This document shows positions 48,596 to 59,884 of a stretch of DNA of 64,000 nucleotides, piece by piece. Made by a program: the position numbers and the translations under genes. Source of the stretch: Ryuthela nishihirai (lineage: Eukaryota; Arthropoda; Arachnida; Araneae; Heptathelidae); NCBI GenBank assembly GCA_038380435.1, contig JAWZYU010000011.1:76629501-76693500 (forward strand). The letters are read 5' to 3'. Below the pieces are notes generated by a model. The model was given only the letters and a program-made list of their open reading frames with translations. It had not been told where the DNA came from and did not search any database. Positions within the stretch are counted from its first letter, which is position 1. Each line of letters opens with the position of its first letter.

Positions 48596-49495
48596 ATGGC
48601 TTGTGTTAAACGTTCCCTGACCGGTGGTGATCTTCCTGCGAAGCGACTTGCTGTTAGAGATGCTGGTCACAATATGTTTCAACTCGGCTCTGATCTGTTT
48701 GCGGGTGTTTGTGAATACCGGACATATCCTAAAGTGCACATACGTGTGTTCGAGAGTGATAACTCATTAAAACTGTATCCTACAAAGGATGGTGTGATGC
48801 TGTCTGAAGAACAGTGGTATGGCCTGGTTTCGTATGCGTCTACAATCGTCGAATCATTCGAAGATGTCGAATACTGCGAGTATGAACTGGACGCTATGGT
48901 TTGTTCGTCGTGCTCAAAGGTGGACATGGGGTGGTCATTAAAAAAAGCATTCCCCATGATGGAGGACGTGTTTTCGTCATCGGTTCGTCTCAGCGTCGAA
49001 CAGTGGCAGCGGTTAGTAGATTTATGTGATCCAATCACTTACAGTTTGATGGCTCTGAAGTTTGAAAACGGTAAATTTTGGAATATCATGCGGAAGGCCA
49101 AATTAGCTGCAAATCTTCCACGAAGAGCCCCATCTAACTATCACCCCCATGAACAAGACAGTAGTGATTCCGTAAAGCTTATGGACTGTTTAAAGCAGAC
49201 TTTGAAAACAGTTCTCCGAAAAGAACTTTTTACGCTGCTACGTAAGAACTGCTACGGGTGTGAAGTGGATCATCCTAGTCAACTTCGTCATTCGTGCCTC
49301 ACCATAAACACTGAATCAGCTTACGATTATTTCACAGAAGTGGTAAGAAACGTTAATTTAACCGATATTGCCGAACGTTTTGTGGAAGAATCATGTATTG
49401 AACTAAACTGTCCTGCTAATATCACATTTATGTCTAAATTGAACTTTCCAACATTACTAAGAGAGGTGCACGGTGAACTGATATGTACTAACTAA
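48596..49495 (+). CDS. PC4-like DNA-binding protein with Cys/His motif, 299 aa
   Basis: An intact, intronless frame and the only convincing gene of the palindrome. Residues ~40-88 resemble the transcription coactivator p15/PC4 fold, which binds single-stranded DNA: KVHIRVF (46-52), a short turn, then GVMLSEEQWYGLV (66-78), matching the family's G-x-S/T-L-x-x-x-x-W pattern. A weaker second copy lies at ~108-145 (VRLSVEQWQRLVDL). Residues 219-235 form a Cys/His cluster (CYGCEVDHPSQLRHSCL; C219, C222, H226, H232, C234) that could bind zinc. The C-terminal ~60 residues are acidic-helical in character and unassigned. TATAAG and TCAGT lie upstream, the ATG has a G at +4, and an AATAAA follows the stop. 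Codons up to ~236 are in unique DNA and the rest in the right arm. The PC4 call is by eye; a role in element replication or transcription is inference. Confidence 0.8.
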   Translation: MACVKRSLTGGDLPAKRLAVRDAGHNMFQLGSDLFAGVCEYRTYPKVHIRVFESDNSLKLYPTKDGVMLSEEQWYGLVSYASTIVESFEDVEYCEYELDAMVCSSCSKVDMGWSLKKAFPMMEDVFSSSVRLSVEQWQRLVDLCDPITYSLMALKFENGKFWNIMRKAKLAANLPRRAPSNYHPHEQDSSDSVKLMDCLKQTLKTVLRKELFTLLRKNCYGCEVDHPSQLRHSCLTINTESAYDYFTEVVRNVNLTDIAERFVEESCIELNCPANITFMSKLNFPTLLREVHGELICTN

Positions 49496-49543
49496 ATATT
49501 AATGTGACCTTAGTTATTTTGTAAAAACAAGTGATAATTTGTT

Positions 49544-49549
49544 AATAAA
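49544..49549 (+). terminator. Poly(A) signal AATAAA
   Basis: Lies 48 nt after the stop codon of the PC4-like gene and just before the ATG of the next small ORF. The same hexamer is mirrored in the left arm. Confidence 0.55.
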
Positions 49550-49550
49550 T

Positions 49551-49754
49551 ATGAATGTCTCTGATATTTTTGTCGATGTGATTTCTTTGTATAGTTACAG
49601 GAATTTTAAGTTTAACCTTAGAAGTGTTAATATTGTCTGGTGTAATGAACGTTCTCTGTATCAAGACCCCGCACAGCTAGCAAGCTATGTCGGGTCGAAT
49701 GTTTTATATCGGGTGGGTGTAAAAGAAAGGGATGGGAAACCAAAGCTAGCATAG
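49551..49754 (+). CDS. Small ORF downstream of the PC4-like gene, 67 codons
   Basis: Starts MNVSDIFVDVISLYSYRN 55 nt after the PC4-like stop and ends GVKERDGKPKLA. The protein is identical in the left-arm copy while the flanking DNA shows changes. I do not recognise it. It could be a second gene, a 3' exon, or chance. Confidence 0.4.
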   Translation: MNVSDIFVDVISLYSYRNFKFNLRSVNIVWCNERSLYQDPAQLASYVGSNVLYRVGVKERDGKPKLA

Positions 49755-52700
49755 TAGAACGATTCAACCGTACGTTAAAAACAAAAATGTGGTGATATTT
49801 CACAGATGTGTTCCATGGATAGTGATCGTTGTCTCTACAGATTTAAAGTATAGAGTGTGTATCTCTTTGTATGTAATCGCTTATAACGAGACAATATTTC
49901 ATTTAAAAGTTGGAATATTAGTATGAACTAAAAAAAAAGTGAAACAAAAGAAAGAAACACTATCTGATCGTTAAAATCAAACTTTAGCAGGTTAATATAT
50001 CGTTCTCTAGCTAGCTGGCTAGTCGGAAATTAATGTCTCTTTGCTTTTAAAAATAAATGCGACTTCACCCCGCTAATTGTCGTAACAGTTACCTCTCATA
50101 CGAACCCGTAGAACGGGTAAGAGGATGTCGATGGTGTGTAAACAACGTTCATGTCTTACTATGAATCAAATATCCGAACACTATGGCTGGTTACATAATT
50201 CTGAAAAAAAAAATATCAACCTTCGTCCCTCAGAATCGAAATTAGTACGGAATTACAGGAGTAATGCTCCATAGACAGTGTTCTTTCCAAACAGGATACA
50301 TGACATTATCAAAAAACGTGTGCTTGCCCGAACCACTTTCACATAGTACCGCTTGTTCTAAGACTTCCACACTAGTGTAGAAATAGGAGGAAAAATAACT
50401 AAACAGACATCTCCGTGTTAGATTGTAGTGAAACACCCGATCTTTTGTCGAAAAGCTTGTGTTTGCAGCTAGCCACCTTCACATGCACTTATTCAAACGT
50501 GGTGAAAGGGCTGAAAAGAGATAGCACATTGGAATAATTGCCGACACAGCTAGGTCTCGATTCTGGGGCCCGACTTTTCATGGAAATTCTATAAACTGTG
50601 AGTTTTCAGATTTTAAATTTCCAAACTTCGGTGGTCCTTTACGGATGTTTACTATATGCAAAGTATTTTTTGGTATTCATCCATGTGTACGCAATGGACC
50701 GTGATTTACTAGCGTGGGGAGGGGCTTAATATTTTACGATTTTTTCTGTATTACTCCTTCCGCTACGGTGTGACTTTTATCGATCACTCCTTAGATGGCA
50801 CTTGTTAATAGTCGTTTTTTCTATCTTACAGTATTTGCGCTGTAATCTGTTGTTTTTACAGCCATCCCACTGCATTTTTATACTTTCTCTCTTGTGACAG
50901 TTATTCTGCCTTCAAAGGAATTGTGAAAATATTCACTATCCAGTGAAATATTCGCAAATTTACAGGTATCCCTTTACATTTTCGTTTATGCACGTAATTT
51001 AGTTAAACGACCTAGTCACATCCTATGTCGTGGGTAAAATATTGGATAAGCTATTGTGAGATTTTCGTCGTAAGCAGATATACGGAATCAGATCCGATGA
51101 TGCTTGCAATTTATCTACTTTGATGATATGGTTTATTAGAAAGGGAAGATGTATTAGTTTTTGAACTTTATGTATGCTTTCTCTCACAAAATAATTAATG
51201 AGCGTTTTACGAATCTGTGTAGTGAAGCAAACTCAATTTTTCATTCTAAACGCTTACTCAGCCTATGGGTAGATAGGTAGTTTGTCGATGTAATGACAAG
51301 TCTGATGTGTAGATAGACACTTTGATTAACGAATGTCAGAAAAAAGTCGTTGAATGTGTAAAACATCCCTTGTGATCCTGACAGCATCGAGAGCAGCATT
51401 AACTCGGAAGATTGTGTGGTCGGAACTTTACAGCGGTCTATTCATATTTGATAATTTCTTGAGGATTATGATAGTATAGTGAGCGAGGATCCCTGTCTAT
51501 ATTACTGTTGTCAAGCTCTGTACATTAAGTTTCACATAGATCCATTCACGGTTTTCTACTGCACGGTTGTATCGTTAGTGTGGATCGTCCTTTGTGTCGA
51601 AGTCGCTCGCGTTCCACAGAAACTGTGCATTATTGCGGTTGGAAAAAATAAAGGTTGAAACTTAACCCCAGAATGTCATATGAAAATTTGAAGTGAGCTT
51701 ATATAAGGATACTAATACTACCACCGAACAAAGGACACCGGGGATGGATTTGTTCCCTTTTCAAATGTACGAGGTCAAATCCTGTTCTTCCTGAGTCGAA
51801 CCATACTCCTTTAAGTTGAAACTAAAATTTTTTTACGGAAACATATGAATTCTACTTTTAACATTCTACCGCACCGTCTTTACCCTGTAAAAGCATGTAA
51901 CTGGGGCTGCATCGAGTAGCGTTACTTCCTAGGAAAGAGTCTGCGTCATGTACTGAGGATACAGCCGTAATAAGTATTTTTAAACAACATCGTGTAACGG
52001 GATAGTTTTTAATATCGTAGGACTTTTGTTAAAAACCATCCGGGGCGAGAATCCGAACACGGATCTTTTAGGTCGACCCTATTACCTCCAATAATTTTCA
52101 TCACGAGGATTAAAAGCAAATTTTTCCTTTTATTATTTTTTTTTTTTTATTTTCGGCGGGACTGCCACTGTGAGGCTGTCCTTCTTCTAGTAAAAGTGTG
52201 ACAACCAATAGTCACCGAGTTAAAAGAAATAAGTGTTGATTAAAACGGGCTTGAAGAAACGCGATAGCCACATGGAGTTCTGATAGTGTAGCATTCAACG
52301 GGAGTGACTGGTCATGCATTCCACCGCTGCCCCCGCGACCTTTGTACGTCACCAACTGGTTGTGTCCGTCATTTAGATCACATGGGAGTGAGTGTCGAAA
52401 CGAGGGTAGAAGCACTAGGGGATGGCCATAGCATATAGCGGATTCGAAGAAGTATTCTGCTAAATTTTGACTATCAGTCCCATTGCAAATAAAATTTAAG
52501 CGTTTTAGCGTAGAAAATTTGAGAGTGGTGCGCTCGCGTGAGACATTGTATTTTTTTTTATAGCTGAAGTATTAAACTAATGCCTCCCCACTCCATTAAC
52601 GTGCAATCGTGATGGAACTAAAGTTTTTTACGCAATGTACTTTTAACATTCTTACTTTCTATATCATTCTACCTCGTACAAAAAAAAAATATTTTTTCAC

Positions 52701-54761
52701 CCGATTTCACCAGCGTGATTAGACATATGTTCACCGGTATACGACGATGGAGACGATTTTATAAAAACTGTTTCACCTGATTTTTCTTAGTGTTACTCTC
52801 CCGTACCGAAGATACAACAGTAATAAGTATTTTTATAACATGGTGAAATGAAACAGTTAGCTTTATTAGTAATACTTTTGCAATCACGATGTTTTTGAAG
52901 TGACTTAGTAAAGGAAATTGGGAATACGGAGAACCCACTCTGGACTTGTAAAAATTTCGAGTGCTTAAACACTGATCAAGGGTGTGAGTGGGTTTTCACG
53001 ATGTAAGGCAGCGCTCCTGATATGAAAGCAGCAGTGATCCAGGATTCATTCGTCAATAAAAACCTTGTGATTCTCCGTTTGGAATAATTTCATAGGTCTT
53101 AACCACCCGTCAGTGTAACGTTGTCCGGGGTGAGGATCCGAACACGGAGTCTTTTAGGTCGGCCCTATTACCCCTCAATATTTTCATCATGACGAGTATA
53201 ATCCGATTTTATTAATTTTTTACCCAACAGCATTTTTTATTTTCTGCTGGGGTGTCACTGTGATGTAGGTCTTCTTCTAGTAAAAATGTGACAACCATTA
53301 GTCGCTAGGGCTAAAAGAAATAAGTGTTACTGAAACGGACTTAAAATACGTATATTAATGTGAAAGGACTATCGGGTTCATTATAAGAAATAAGTAGAAA
53401 AAGCTAGTTATAAAGAATGCGAAGATTGTAAAAAACGTACTAGGTTAATATCCGAAATGTCTGACCCGTTCGACTCGCATCTAAGCCACATCAAGTACAA
53501 GCCATAGTCGAGCGCGTCCGGCTATAGAGTCCAAGATTTCGGATCAAATCTCACTGCGGGGGGGGAAGGATTTTTTTTTTTCCGGTGAAAGGTATCTAGA
53601 GAAAAAACTGGTTTACAACGTTTTATTTCGACAGTGGAGTGGTTTTTAATAAAGGTGAGGGAATTTTGATGAGTGTTTAATTACTATGGAATTGATTAGT
53701 TTACTTGGAAAAATGAATATCGAAGGAGTTTAATAGCGGTGAATTTTAATTATAAAGGAATCGTTTAACAGTCTTGCTAAAATGAATAGCAAACAATTTT
53801 TAATAGAGGTAACTTTTAATAGAAGGGATGTGAGGTTTTGATGGGTGTTTAATTAATAAGAATACAACTTTGAGTGTTGATTTTCTGTTAACGAAAGTTG
53901 CAATTGTGACCTGCATTAGGCATTCCCATTCAAAAAGTGTTGAGTGAACTTGTAAAATTTCAGATGAATACCTAGGGAGTTTTTAAATACATGCAATGTA
54001 CTAAAATGCACATTGGACGCAGTCGGTTAAATTTTTAAGGGGTGGGAGGTTTAATAGGAATACAGCTTTGATTTTATGTGAGGAGGTGTTTTTACAATTG
54101 AGACTTGTATCATCCTTTTCTGTGCAATTATTCTGAGACCTGCAACAACCAATCGTTGCTACCCAATGCAATTATTCTGAGACTTGCATCAGCCGATCTG
54201 CGGGAAGGAGGGAGGGCTTAATATAGGTCAACCAGGGGGTCTGCACGAGGAGGGAGGGCTGAAAATATAGCTGGGACAACCGGGGGGGGGGTCCGAAAAC
54301 GAGAAATTAGAGTTAAAATAAGGGGCTTTTCCGAAAATAGTATTTCTCACTGTCAACAGATGGCGCCAGGTTTTTTTTTTATAAGGGGGAGGAAATTTTA
54401 AAAGGGGGGGAATCAAAAATCGAAGAATTAGAATATAAATAGGGGTTTTTGGGAAAATAGTACTTTTCATTGTCACCAGATGGCGCCACTGAGGAGAAAG
54501 GGGATGAAAGGGGGTGTTTAATAAGGGGGAAGAAATTATTAATTATTAATAAAGGGGCTTGGCACGTTAAGGCATGATTATGTCATGTTACATCGTAGGG
54601 GCGTGGTCGGTGACGTCATAGGGGAAAGCACTGTGCAAGGGGGTTTAAAATATAAAGCACTGTGCATCCGTATAATGGGATGACACTACTCATTGACTAG
54701 TCTTGTCAAAATTTAGTAAAAAAAAGTATGTTGGTCTTGCATAGCTGCCAAATTGGTTAAT

Positions 54762-54960
54762 TACTAACAGGCAAACACAGATAAAGCACCTGTAGGATGA
54801 AGAATCTCACGTGTAGAGGAAAAATTGTCTTCTCTGGGTGGGATTACTAATCTTACGAACTCCTAATGACATGTAAGGTACTCTGATCTTCTCTATTTAG
54901 TGCTTTAAACTTTTTTACCAAAGGATCAGTCATTAGAAGTTGCCTCGACTGCAACTGAAG
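54762..54960 (-). mobile_element. SINE-3-like relic (copy 1)
   Basis: Shares ATTACTAACAGGCAAACA, AAAGCACCTGTAGGATGAAG, the CTCCTAATGACAT zone and TACTCTGATCTTCT with the copy at 55,415. The B-box-like region is degraded. Confidence 0.5.
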
Positions 54961-55414
54961 ATTTTGGTCGATATTTCACTTCCCAGGTGTATGCACTAGA
55001 CCAGTGCCTCTGAAATTGTATGATGTGTCGGACCGCCAATTTTTGCATTTGGTCGACTAGCAGAAAATAATGCTTTTGAGATCCATTGTCCGCCCATGCT
55101 CCTGGAGTTTCAGGCTACATGTGGCCTCAAGAGATAAGGCAGGTCTATGCCAATATATTTCTTCACCTCGCACGACATGATGATACCTGGAGTGTTGTAA
55201 CGTACGAACTGTGGCGCTATGGCATATCAATGTTATACTTCTGAAAATATATTTTTCCTTCCTGACAGCTCGCTGCTGACTGGCACAGATCCGCGGACCA
55301 CTACTTTCAGAAGCATTAAACTAGACCATATTGACACCTCAAATGTTTCTCACAATCCCGATGTGGTATTTCATTTTAAGCCAATCACACTTTATCCAGC
55401 TTAGGGATATGATT
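54961..55414. other. No gene seen
   Basis: Short frames only; no recognised repeat. Confidence 0.4.
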
Positions 55415-55620
55415 ACTAACAGACGAACAAAGTTAAGCACCTGTAAGATAAAGATTTGTTGGGATTTGAACCGACGGCCTCCTAATGATATACCAGTGCT
55501 CTGATTTCTAATGATTGATCCCTTGGTTAAAAGTGTAAAGTCATCAGTAGAGGAGATCTTGATCAGCGAAATGTAGCTCATCGGAAAATCGGCTTAGATG
55601 TCGTCAGATCCCACCCGACT
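55415..55620 (-). mobile_element. SINE-3-like relic (copy 2)
   Basis: ATTACTAACAGACGAACAAA and AAGCACCTGTAAGATAAAG match copy 1. The reverse strand has a tRNA-like B box (GGTTCAAATCCCAAC) preceded by CCGTCG and AGAGCACTGG, consistent with a tRNA-derived head. The two copies lie ~450 bp apart in the same orientation. Confidence 0.55.
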
Positions 55621-55719
55621 CAAGATAATGTTTCCTCTATAGTTGAGATTATTCATCGTTATTTCTGATTAAGACTTATTTTATAATGAAAAAAGTCTTA
55701 ATGAATAATAATATAAAGA

Positions 55720-56385
55720 TAACTCCTTCTTCTAACCTCATCATTACTTAAAAAGTCGAACCACATAATGCCCAATGCGTACGCATCTAGAATCAAAGGC
55801 ATCAAGTTTCTTGTTATTCTGCTTACAAAGAGTCCATATTTCGCTACCATAACTAACATTAGAAAGAACCAAACTATTTATACAGCCTAATGCTAATCTT
55901 TAGGTGTACACGCCTATTTTTCCACACTCTGCCTAGATTCTTAAAAGTCCCGCGACATTCCATGTTCTTCTATTTATCTCATGCCGCACATTACCAGTAC
56001 ATGTTACATAGATCCCAAGGTAATGAAACTGAGACACTTGCTCAAAAGTGCAGCCATTCAAAGCAACTGAAGCGCTATCTGCCTTACTAATTTTCATCAC
56101 TTTAGTTTTTTTCTCTTAGTTTATCACCAGACCTACTCTATTACCAGTCTCATCAACAGCTCTAATGAAAGAATTCATTGCATCAACATCAGCATAATAT
56201 AAATCAGAAATTTTGAAATCTCTAGACCATTTAAGGCCAAAATTTTTCTCTTTGAAAGAATTTTGCACAACGTAATCAATAATAAAACTAAAGTGAAAAG
56301 GAGACAAAATGCACCCTTGTCTAACTCCACTAGTAATGCTAAACCAACCACTACAAGTCTTACAAACAGATCATTTTTCCATATT
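55720..56385 (-). pseudogene. LINE-A reverse transcriptase fragment
   Basis: Covers the RT YADD-to-thumb portion on the reverse strand: FNYLGS-type sequence near 56,020, EMNSFIRAVDETGNRVGLVIN-type residues at 56,116-56,200, and the region before it to ~56,385. Several frameshifts. Neither end of the LINE is present. Confidence 0.8.
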
Positions 56386-56935
56386 TTTGTTTAGTTTTAC
56401 AATTTTTTTGCTTATTTTTAATTACCATTTTAGATAATAATAGATTCAATTAAGTATTGAAACTGCTTTATTTCGTTTCCTGCAGACAAGCGATGTAGCT
56501 TTGTGGAAGAACAACTGAAAATTTGTTTCGTAGCATTATGACGAAAGAATCAAAATGCAGTTATTTTCAAAATATTCATTGAACTAGCGATGTCGATATC
56601 ACGATGAGATTAGATGAATAATTCAGGCACGTATGGCCAGGGGAATGCACTCCCCCCCAACACACACTCTCCACAGATTCCAAAATGCAGAAAATTTAGA
56701 AGACTAAGTTTGAAAAGGGATATTTTGTGTGTATTAATTTGTTTTCAACCCGTTTATTATTCAATTTCATTTATAAGCTTCATTGACTGTAAGTAAAAAA
56801 TATTGCCCTTACAGTACGTTTTTTAATTCGATCCCATTTATTTTATTTTGCGATCCCACCCCTGCACACCTTCCAAAACATTTTCCGACTACGTTCCTAA
56901 AGTCATTAATGCATATTACGTAGAAGAGATTGTGC
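56386..56935. other. No gene seen
   Basis: AT-rich DNA without recognised repeats. Confidence 0.4.
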
Positions 56936-56939
56936 TAAT

Positions 56940-57115
56940 GCATTTATATATACAGAACTATAGATTGGCGAACAGTTATGAACAATGTTCCTAAAGGCTT
57001 CAGGAAAAAGGAGACTTACAATAATGCAATGGACAATATGAAACAGGAAATTTGGTACAGACCTATTTGAAAAACTAAATGTCAGTCTGATTGTATCTCT
57101 GTAGCCCATGGCTGT
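56940..57115 (+). mobile_element. LINE-A 3'-end fragment
   Basis: CTATAGATTGGCGAACAG, TTCCTAAAGGCTTCAGGAAA, GACAATATGAAACAGG and GTAGCCCATGGCTG follow the LINE-A C-terminal and 3' sequence. The microsatellite tail is absent. The 1 kb that follows (57,116-58,160) holds nothing recognised. Confidence 0.65.
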
Positions 57116-58165
57116 CTGAATATATACGGAATCACGTTGGCTGCGTGTTGCTAGTTGTAATGGCGATTATAAGGTGCAAGTTGGTATCGATTAATTTTGA
57201 TCCTGTTTGCAGATTCTGCATGCTTCATTTTCGAAAATATTTTCTTTCACAAATATAAAACGGCTGATATTACAATCGCAATCTAAGTTTGTTATTTTTG
57301 AAAACCTTCCACACGAAAGGCATCGGTGCCTCTATCACGTAAACATTTCATCAGACTCTGTTTCAAATAAGCTCCATTTGGGTGCCTTCAACTGAGGGAT
57401 CTGCTGCTGATGAAATGGTAAGAATCTTGTTTAGCAGCAATCATTCTGAAAGGGTTTTGATACTAGGAGCGCCCACCAAGTTCACCAGTTGGCTGTTAAG
57501 TGCAATTCTGTAACTCTTCGGAATTCTGCAACTCTTCAATCCATTACCGTCTACTGCACATACGAGTGGGAAACGAATCAAGAGACCGCGTGACATTTCA
57601 TTTTTGAAAAGCATTTACCCTCATTTGGAGGCGTTTGGGGTTATGCTACTTGCTGGTTAACCAGTACAGTGGCAGTACGAAACACAACTGATTGTCCAGT
57701 TAAATATGCACGAGACACAATATAATAAAATCACCAAATATATGAGATATTTAACCATTTTTTAATAATTAGTCAACAGCTAAGAAACATATTTTGGGGG
57801 ATTTTTTTTCAAAATAACAATCTCGTAGTATGACGAAATGTTAATTTATATCTTTGTGAGCTAATAGTATCTAAAGTTTAAGCCATCTTTGTTTCAAGAG
57901 AACAATTTTGTATTCGAACTTAAGACGCACTTTCATATAGAAAAATTGATTGAGTAGAAAACTGAAAATGATTTATAGTTATTGCGAAATAAACACATAA
58001 ACAGTAAACAGAGGTGAAATAGAGCCAATGACTTTGCATCGCTACGTTTATTAATTGTATTCTATTGTATTTCCTACAGGTAATTGTACTTATATATACC
58101 TGAAGGGAAAACATTTGGCACAGATAAAATTTAGGGTTTTTACATTAATTGATACTAGATATATA

Positions 58166-59607
58166 CAGGGTGAATCTGAAAAAGTGGGCAAAACTTTACG
58201 GGGTGGTAGAACGCAGCTATACGAGCAATATTCGTCATAGAAAGTATGGGCGGAACGCAAACGGCGAGCCGCTAGGTGGCGTTGGAAATGGTATAAAAGG
58301 GTCGGTCCTCGCACCCAACGGCATTTCTACCGTGGATTGCCGAGAGGATGGCTGGTTATACTAACCACGAAATGGCGGATATGCACTTTGTGTACGGTGC
58401 AGCGAACGGGAATGCAAGTGAGGCACAGAGATGTTACCGCGACCGGTTTCCGATGAGATGCACTCCAGATCGGAAAACCTTCGAGCGTTTGCAATGGCGG
58501 CTGTGTGAAACGGGATCCTTCGCCGCGGCCAAGCAAGACGCAGAGCGTGAAAGGAGTGTCAGGACGCTGCAACTTGCAGAGGATATTCTGCGTAGGGTGG
58601 AAGAGCGACCGGGATGTAGCACGCGAACAGTTTCCCATTCAGTACACGTGTCCCAAATGTCGGTTTGCCGTGTGCTACAGGAGGAAGGAATGCACCCATA
58701 TCGTACGCAGAAGGTACAGGCGTTGTCACCGGCGGACTATCAGCCACGTGTCGATTTCGCACGTTAGTACCTTTTGGTGCACATGTTCTGTTTACGGACG
58801 AGTGCACTTTCACCCGTGAGGGCGTTTTGAATACCCACAATTCACACATGTGGGCATCTACGAACCCGCATGCCACACGTCCTCATTTGTTCCAGCAGCG
58901 GTTCTCCGTAAATGTTTGGGCAGGGATCCTCCATGACCATTTGGTTGGCCCATACCTCCTGCCACACCGTCTGGACGTCAAATCGTATAACACATTCCTA
59001 CGAGAGGTGTTGCCGGAGCTCTGCGTCCGATTCCAACCCCCAGCAGGTCGAGAATGTGGTTCCAGCACGACGGTGCGCCTGCACACTTCAGCTTAGATGT
59101 GCGGAACACTTTACATGCAGCGTTCCCAGGGCGATGGATTGGTCGAGGTGGTCCCATAGCTTGGCCACCAAGATCGCCGGATCTCTCGTGTTTGGACTTT
59201 TTCCTGTGGGGCCATATGAAAAGCCTAATCTACGAGTGCCCCATTGAAACCGATGTGGATCTAGTCACCAGGATCGCCGTTGTTGCCGGCGATATTCGGG
59301 AAATGCCTGTGTCTTCGCAAGTGTGTGTCGGTCCCTATCCCGGAGGTGTGAAGCCTGCATTACAGCTGGCCGAAGCTCTTTTGAGCAATTTCTTTGAGCA
59401 TGTACCTCAATTACATTCCTGTTAATAAAATGTTTTCTGAAGTATCTCCTCTCCTTCTTGTGTTCATTCTTTAAATGTGACAGTGGAAAACTACCTTTTA
59501 ACTACTCACCGCTTGCGTTCCGACCATACATTCTATGAAGAATATTGCTCGTATAGCTGCGTTCTACCACCCCATAATGTTTTTCCCACTTTTTCAGATT
59601 CGCCCTG
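58166..59607 (+). mobile_element. Mariner element, DD41D type, complete with ends
   Basis: 1,442 bp. It starts CAGGGTGAATCTGAAAAAGT and ends in the near-complement (ACTTTTTCAGATTCGCCCTG), with about 100 bp of terminal inverted repeat at each side and TA on both flanks (58,164-58,165 and 59,608-59,609), the target choice of Tc1/mariner elements. A transposase pseudogene fills the interior, and AATAAA at 59,424 follows its stop. The ends look intact, so it could be moved by an active transposase of the same family. Confidence 0.93.
58348..59424 (+). pseudogene. Mariner (DD41D) transposase, frameshifted
   Basis: Three frames in order. 58,348-58,767 is the paired helix-turn-helix region (MAGYTNHEMADMHFVYGAAN start, then a second domain ending in SPADYQPRVDFAR and a stop). 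58,770-59,050 carries the first catalytic Asp in HVLFTDECTFTREG and GVLNTHNSHMWAS. 59,054-59,424 carries the second Asp in WFQHDGAPAHFS and the third in SPDLSCLDFFLWG. Exactly 41 residues separate the second and third Asp, which defines the DD41D group. About 15-20 residues seem missing at the first break, near 58,768. The second break, near 59,045, looks like a small indel. The catalytic triad survives but no continuous protein can be made. Confidence 0.9.
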
Positions 59608-59609
59608 TA

Positions 59610-59884
59610 TATCACCCTTATTAATGTAATTATTTAAATTAGGTGTTAACAAAAAGAAATGAAATAAATATGAAACATAATTTTAAACACTAAATTCTTG
59701 GACGAATTGAATTTTTTTTTCTATCCCACTCTTCCCTGAAACCAAGATTCTGCAGGGCCTGGGCAGCACCCGTTAGGTCCGTTTCATAATTTACTTCTGC
59801 CTATTGTATTTGTTATAAAAATCCGCAGTTTCATACTTTCTAGTTCCCAAATGTTGCAGGAGCAAATAAAATAAGTTGGGTATA
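59610..59884. other. No gene seen
   Basis: Short AT-rich spacer without recognised features. Confidence 0.4.

Larger units (their letters stand above)
42476..54690. mobile_element. Giant palindromic element with Polinton-like termini
   Basis: A 12,215-bp structure. Left arm (42,476-48,399) and right arm (49,301-54,690) are inverted copies of each other around a 901-bp unique centre. The ends read AGTAGTGTCATCCC... and its complement, so the element has 5'-AG and CT-3' termini as described for Polinton/Maverick DNA transposons. The flanking hexamers CATCGT and CATTGA share only four of six bases, so the 6-bp target duplication typical of Polintons is not proven. A T-run followed by ACT lies outside both ends, so the limits could be somewhat wider. 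The only convincing gene is the PC4-like protein at the centre. No PolB, integrase, ATPase, protease or capsid motif is visible, so the element must depend on other copies. Confidence 0.8.
49301..54690. repeat. Right arm of the palindrome (5,390 bp)
   Basis: Inverted copy of the left arm without element X, hence shorter by ~535 bp. It contains the 3' end of the PC4-like gene, a small ORF, and otherwise stop-rich DNA with several C/G homopolymers in its outer 1 kb. Frames of 60-80 codons (50,242, 52,212 and 54,228, reverse strand) have no recognisable features. Confidence 0.9.

Noticed and set aside
48679..49038. 119-codon reverse frame
   Set aside because: Antisense shadow of the PC4-like gene.
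42476..54690. Palindrome as an assembly artefact
   Set aside because: The arms differ by substitutions, indels and a 541-bp insertion, and the centre is unique; an artefact would give identical arms. Long reads would still be useful.
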